Part shown: positions 59,907 through 64,000 of the stretch, one piece after another
Numbering within the stretch: the first letter of the stretch is position 1
How the letters are laid out: each line of letters starts with the position of its first letter
Origin: UMGS2069 sp900557585
Lineage (GTDB): Bacteria > Bacillota > Clostridia > Christensenellales > UBA1242
Length of the DNA stretch: 64,000 bases
Direction of reading: 5' to 3'
Assembly: GCA_902476355.1 (NCBI GenBank)
Contig: CABSCS010000002.1
Span: forward strand, 1-64,000
Translations under genes and position numbers: made by a program
The notes under the pieces: generated by a model
What the model was told of the DNA's origin: nothing
Database searches by the model: none
The model's input: only the letters and a program-made list of their open reading frames with translations

Positions 59907-60587
59907 ATGGAAGAAAAAAAATATTTTCGAGTTTGTACTCTTTTGTCATCAATTTTCATGATTTTGCTTGGCGTCTTTTTGATGTTTGTAACTGCAATTT
60001 TGGCGATTGCTTTCCTTGGTGTTTTCAAAGGATCAGACTCAGGCACACTTGTATATTTTATTGCTGGTGGTTGGATAATTCAATTATTCATTGTATTTTT
60101 TGGTCTTGCTCTTGCAGGTTTGACAATTACAATGGGGGCAAGAGAAATCAAATTTATCAGAATGCAACCAAGAAATTATAAAAAATCAACCGCAAAACTT
60201 GTTGGACATTTGATTTTTGATGGAATCATGTGTGCAATCTCGTTGTTTTTGATAATTTTATTCATGGATTCTGGCGACATTGATTTCATGGCATATATCG
60301 CAGTTGGTGTTGCGTTTATGTATTTTGTTTGCTTCTGGCTTATTCTTGCAGACCGATTGATTTTTGCGGGCAAAATTCGAAAAGGAAAAATTTCAGAAGA
60401 TGAACTGAATCCAAAACCACAAACACTAAGCACTGTTACAACTGTTCAAACAAAAGAACCTGAAAGAAGCGTTGAAACACTTGAACAGGATTTGACAAAA
60501 CTTAAAGAACTTCACGACAAAGGTCTTTTGACCGACGAAGAATATGCACTTCAAAGACAAAATATTCTTGAAAAGCATACAAAATAG
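59907..60587 (+). CDS. Membrane protein with C-terminal SHOCT domain
   Basis: A 227-residue protein. Four transmembrane helices (about residues 12-35, 48-72, 95-118, 128-150) are followed by a linker. The SHOCT motif comes last: LEQDLTKLKELHDKGLLTDEEYALQRQNIL (about 193-222), a short helical module that mediates oligomerisation or partner binding. Function unknown. GGAGAG precedes ATG 59907. The ORF extends further upstream in frame but without a ribosome site. Confidence 0.82.
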   Translation: MEEKKYFRVCTLLSSIFMILLGVFLMFVTAILAIAFLGVFKGSDSGTLVYFIAGGWIIQLFIVFFGLALAGLTITMGAREIKFIRMQPRNYKKSTAKLVGHLIFDGIMCAISLFLIILFMDSGDIDFMAYIAVGVAFMYFVCFWLILADRLIFAGKIRKGKISEDELNPKPQTLSTVTTVQTKEPERSVETLEQDLTKLKELHDKGLLTDEEYALQRQNILEKHTK

Positions 60588-60625
60588 TTTAGTTATTGCA
60601 CAAGAAATAATGAAGAAAAACATAT

Positions 60626-60656
60626 AAAAAGACACCATTTGGTGTCTTTTTTTGTT
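60626..60656. terminator. Bidirectional terminator
   Basis: AAAAGACACCA/TGGTGTCTTTT stem with T and A runs, shared with the ABC exporter operon. Confidence 0.9.
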
Positions 60657-60668
60657 GTAATATATTGT

Positions 60669-62483
60669 TTATTCTTCAAATTGAGAATTGTAAAGTTCGG
60701 CATAGAATCCATTTTTTGCAAGAAGTTCTTCATGGGTTCCTTGTTCGATAATGTCGCCATTTTTGATAACCAAAATTTTGTCGGCATTTTTGATTGTTGA
60801 AAGTCGGTGAGCAATCACAAAACTTGTTCGGTTTTGGGTTAAAGCGTCCATTGCTTGTTGAATTAAAATTTCAAGTCTGGTGTCAACAGAAGAGGTTGCC
60901 TCGTCCAGAATCAGCATTGGAGAGTTTTGCACCATGGCTCTTGCAATTGTCAAAAGTTGCTTTTGACCAGCAGAGATAGAAGTGTTTTCGTCTAAAATTG
61001 TGTCATAGCCATTTGGAAGAGTTTTGATAAAGTGGTGGAGTCCAACTGCTTTGGCGGCAGAAACAACTTCTTCATCTGTAACATTTTCTTTGCTATAAAC
61101 AATATTTTCACGAACTGTGCCATTATAAATCCAAGTGTCTTGCAAAACCATTGAAAACAAGTTGTGGACAGCATCTCGAGACAAATCTTTAATGCTTGTG
61201 CCGTCAATCAAAATGTCGCCACTGTCAACTTCATAAAAACGCATTAAAAGGTTTACAAGCGTTGTTTTGCCAGCACCGGTTGGACCGACAATTGCAACTT
61301 TTTGACCAGCCTTTATGCTTGTTGAAAAGTCATGGATAATTTGTTTGTCTTTGGTATAGCCAAAGCAAACATCTTTAAACTCAACATTGCCTTTAAAGTT
61401 TTCAATTTTTTGTTTTTTGTCAGTTTCTGGTTCAAGTTCTTTTTGCTCTAAAAATTCAAATACTCTTTCACTTGCCGCACCTGCTGATTGAAGTTGGGTT
61501 GCAACTTGCGCAAGTTGGGTGAGTGGTTGGGTAAAATATCTGATATAAAGCAAAAATGCTGTGATTGCACCAAGTTGAAGTGTGCCATTAAGAACAAGTG
61601 CACCGCCAACAACGCAAACAATAACATAGCCAAGATTGCCAATAAGTGTCATGATTGGCATCATAAGTCCCGAGAAAAATTGAGACTTCCAAGCACTTTG
61701 ATAAAGGTCTTGGTTGATGCTGTTAAACTTTTTCGAAGTTTGTTTTTCAGCGCCATAGGCTTTCACAACAGCATGGCCAGAATAAACTTCTTCAATGTGT
61801 CCGTTGATTTCGCCAAGTGATTGTTGTTGGGCAATAAATTGTTTTTGTGAAAATTTCATGATAAGTGAAACAAGAACAAGCCCAATGATGCTTGCACCAA
61901 TTGCACAAAGTGCCAAAATCCAACTTTTCACAAACATGATTACAAGCGATGAAACAAGCATGAGAACCGATGTGATAAGGGTGATAACGCTTTGGTCCAT
62001 AGACTGTGCAATGGTGTCAACATCGTTGGTCATTCTTGAAAGCAGGTCGCCATGAGAGGTGTGGTCGATATATGAAAGTGGCAAAACATTGATTTTTCTT
62101 GAAATTTCACTTCGAAGGTCTTTTGCCATTTTTCTTGTCACAGTTGCCATGATAAATGTTGAAAGATAGTTCAAAACAAAACTCAAAGCATAAAGACAAA
62201 CAAGAATAATGCAAGTTTTTGTGATAAAGTTTATGTCAAGATTATAAATGTGGTTTGAAAGTTCGTTTGTAATGTCTTCAAGAAGATTTGGGCTTACAAT
62301 TGTAATGACAGTGCATGCAATTGCAAAAATCACTGCAAACACAATTGGAAGGGTATATTTGTTGACCTTTTTAAAAATGTTGCCCCATGCTTTTTTAAAA
62401 TTCTTTGGTTTTCCAAAGCCACCACGCATTGGCCCGTGCATCATTGGAAAATTTTGATTTTTTTGGTTTTTATTTGAGGTCAT
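60669..62483 (-). CDS. ABC exporter half-transporter, second subunit
   Basis: A 604-residue membrane-ABC fusion (type IV exporter). About 40 polar N-terminal residues rich in Asn/Gln/Met/Gly come first. Six transmembrane helices (residues about 45-345) and a nucleotide-binding domain follow. Walker A is VGPTGAGKTTL. The signature is SISAGQKQLLTIARAM (S-A-G-Q, slightly off L-S-G-G-Q). Walker B is MLILDEATSSVD with the catalytic Glu intact, and the switch is VIAHRLSTI. The start at 62483 has AAGGAGG and overlaps the upstream subunit by 14 bases. The two form a heterodimer of the multidrug/lipid exporter class. Confidence 0.93.
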   Translation of the reverse strand: MTSNKNQKNQNFPMMHGPMRGGFGKPKNFKKAWGNIFKKVNKYTLPIVFAVIFAIACTVITIVSPNLLEDITNELSNHIYNLDINFITKTCIILVCLYALSFVLNYLSTFIMATVTRKMAKDLRSEISRKINVLPLSYIDHTSHGDLLSRMTNDVDTIAQSMDQSVITLITSVLMLVSSLVIMFVKSWILALCAIGASIIGLVLVSLIMKFSQKQFIAQQQSLGEINGHIEEVYSGHAVVKAYGAEKQTSKKFNSINQDLYQSAWKSQFFSGLMMPIMTLIGNLGYVIVCVVGGALVLNGTLQLGAITAFLLYIRYFTQPLTQLAQVATQLQSAGAASERVFEFLEQKELEPETDKKQKIENFKGNVEFKDVCFGYTKDKQIIHDFSTSIKAGQKVAIVGPTGAGKTTLVNLLMRFYEVDSGDILIDGTSIKDLSRDAVHNLFSMVLQDTWIYNGTVRENIVYSKENVTDEEVVSAAKAVGLHHFIKTLPNGYDTILDENTSISAGQKQLLTIARAMVQNSPMLILDEATSSVDTRLEILIQQAMDALTQNRTSFVIAHRLSTIKNADKILVIKNGDIIEQGTHEELLAKNGFYAELYNSQFEE

Positions 62484-64000
62484 TTTCAATTTCCTCCTTT
62501 GAAAGTTGCGAAAGAGCAATTTCTTTATAAATCTCGCAAGAATCAAGAAGACTTTTGTGTGTTCCTATTCCGGCAATTTTTCCGTCTGAAAGAACAACAA
62601 TCTTGTCTGCATCTTTAATGGTTCCAATGCGCTGTGCAACAATCAATTTTGTCGCGCCATTAAATTGGGTTTTAAGATTGTCGCGAAGTGCGTGGTCGGT
62701 TTTATAGTCAAGGGCAGAGAACGAGTCATCAAAAACCAAAATTTCTGGATTTCTTGCAATTGCTCTTGCAATTGAAAGGCGTTGCTTTTGTCCACCAGAA
62801 ATGTTTGTTCCGCCTTGGGTGATGAAACTGTTTTCTTGCTCAGGCATTTTTTCAACAAAGTCAAGTCCGCAAGCAAGTGAAAGTGCTTGTTTAATTTGTT
62901 CTTCTGAAAGAGGTTTTTCTTGACCAAACTCTATATTTTCTTTCACGGTTCCGCTAAACAAAGTTGCCTTTTGAGAAATATATCCAAGTTTGTTTCTAAG
63001 GCAAGAGAGGGAATAGTCTTTGATTGGTTTACCGTCAATCAAAATTTCGCCGTCGGTTGCGTCGTAAAAACGAGGGATAAGGTTGATAAGGGTGCTTTTT
63101 CCACTTCCGGTTGAGCCGATAAATGCAACGGTTTCGCCCGGAGCAACTGAAAATGAAATATTTTCAAGAATATATTCGTCGGCATCGGGATATTTGAACG
63201 AAACATTTTTAAACTCGATTGAACCTTTTTCTTCGGTTTCGCCCGAAAATGTTCCGTCTTTAATTTTTGAAGATGTTTCAAGAACTTCGTTGATTCTTTT
63301 TGCAGAAACGGTTGCTCTTGGAACAATCACAAAAATCATGCTCATCATCATGAATGCCGAAATAACAAGCATTGCATAGAACGAGAAACTTGTAATTTCT
63401 GTAAGTGTTTGATATTTCATTGCCATGTCAGAGGTCCCGTTAATGAGATAGGCTCCAATCCAATACATTGCAACTGTGATTGTTGGCATTATAAATGATA
63501 GAAGAGGCCAAAGAACGCCCATTGTTCGGCTTGTGAAAAGCCCAACTTTTGTTTGTGCTTCATTTGCTTTTTCAAATTTTTTACTTTCGAAGTTTTCTGC
63601 GTTATAGGCGCGAACAACTCTAACGCCCTCAAGGTTTTCACGGGTGACACGGTTGATGTCGTCTGTAAGGGTTTGCATTTTCTTGAACTTTGGAAGGCAT
63701 ACGCAAACCAAAACTGCTAAAACACCAATCAAAAGCGCAACTGCTCCGCCAATTGCAATAGAATATTGCCAAGAAGATTTTGACATTTCGCAAATTGCCC
63801 AAATTGCCATTACTGGGGCTTTGATAATAAGTTGAGTTCCCATTGTAAGAAGCATTTGAACTTGTTGAACGTCGTTGGTTGTTCGGGTGATAAGACTTGC
63901 GGTTGAAAAGTGTTTGATTTCTTCAAGAGAGAAACTTTCAATTTTGTTGAAAATTTCACCGCGAAGTCTTTTTGAAAATGATGCAGCAATTCTTGCGACA
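62470..64000 (-). CDS. ABC exporter half-transporter, first subunit (5' end outside window)
   Basis: The reading frame is open to the window edge, upstream of its first visible Met at 63855, reading RLRGEIFNKIESFSLEEIKHFSTASLITRTTNDV (intracellular loop 1). So only the N-terminus is missing. The visible part has the later transmembrane helices, Walker A IGSTGSGKSTL, signature ISGGQKQRLSIARAI, and Walker B ILVFDDSFSALD. In the last of these the catalytic Glu is replaced by Asp-Ser. Its Q-R-x-G-T-I also replaces the usual H-R-x-x-x-I switch histidine (VAQRIGTI). One ATP site of the heterodimer is therefore degenerate, as in TM287/288- or BmrCD-type exporters. Confidence 0.93.
   Translation of the reverse strand, partial: VARIAASFSKRLRGEIFNKIESFSLEEIKHFSTASLITRTTNDVQQVQMLLTMGTQLIIKAPVMAIWAICEMSKSSWQYSIAIGGAVALLIGVLAVLVCVCLPKFKKMQTLTDDINRVTRENLEGVRVVRAYNAENFESKKFEKANEAQTKVGLFTSRTMGVLWPLLSFIMPTITVAMYWIGAYLINGTSDMAMKYQTLTEITSFSFYAMLVISAFMMMSMIFVIVPRATVSAKRINEVLETSSKIKDGTFSGETEEKGSIEFKNVSFKYPDADEYILENISFSVAPGETVAFIGSTGSGKSTLINLIPRFYDATDGEILIDGKPIKDYSLSCLRNKLGYISQKATLFSGTVKENIEFGQEKPLSEEQIKQALSLACGLDFVEKMPEQENSFITQGGTNISGGQKQRLSIARAIARNPEILVFDDSFSALDYKTDHALRDNLKTQFNGATKLIVAQRIGTIKDADKIVVLSDGKIAGIGTHKSLLDSCEIYKEIALSQLSKEEIENDLK

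Overview
The window is AT-rich bacterial DNA from an endospore-forming, probably anaerobic member of the Bacillota (Clostridia-like). Sporulation genes (yabP-yabQ next to a divIC-type gene, and spoIIE next to tilS), rubrerythrin, formate-tetrahydrofolate ligase with a formate/nitrite-family channel, a class I lysyl-tRNA synthetase, lipoboxes of the F-x-A/G-C type, strong AGGAGG ribosome sites and TTGACA/TATAAT promoters with 17-base spacers all point that way. The lineage itself is inference.

Layout. 1-13 kb: end of an aldehyde dehydrogenase gene, a NADAR-GNAT operon, fhs, a YibQ-like deacetylase, recD2 followed by yabP-yabQ-divIC, a DUF11 surface-type protein, a YgjV-like membrane protein behind a long structured leader, a DUF308 membrane protein and a phosphopantetheinyl transferase. 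13-24 kb: a large lipoprotein, a DUF3800 protein, a HAD phosphatase, a helical protein of unknown function, pyrG with a hairpin attenuator in its leader, and a U32 peptidase behind a switch-like leader. 24-33 kb: tRNA-Ser(GGA), rubrerythrin, two YwaF/TMEM164-like membrane proteins, zinc-ribbon and HopA1-like proteins, an FNT channel, a lipoprotein, dapB and tRNA-Thr(GGT). 33-42 kb: an accessory region with a Gabija-type GajA/GajB pair of foreign-looking codon use, a gene fragment, a 1302-residue BspA-like surface protein and a divergent Xre regulator/zinc-ribbon pair with two operators. 42-64 kb: acyltransferase, BspA-like lipoprotein, a regularly spaced repeat array, tRNA-Ser(GCT), alkaline phosphatase, spoIIE-tilS, small membrane proteins, Ca2+-type P-ATPase, lysS, tex, a SHOCT protein and a heterodimeric ABC exporter.

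The order yabP-yabQ-divIC-spoIIE-tilS known from Bacillus is kept in two pieces here, about 38 kb apart. Fhs and the FNT channel could together feed formate into one-carbon metabolism. Gabija and possibly NADAR are defence or stress functions.

The least explained signals are non-coding. (1) Two tRNA genes are preceded by direct copies of their own 5' halves and lie next to short antisense copies of themselves and compact hairpin modules. A GC-rich module with the same core also follows the third tRNA. (2) An array of five 19-base repeats has a 45-47-base period. (3) There are two switch-like 5' leaders, two orphan promoter-terminator units, and several genes with a -10 box almost abutting the start codon and no Shine-Dalgarno site.
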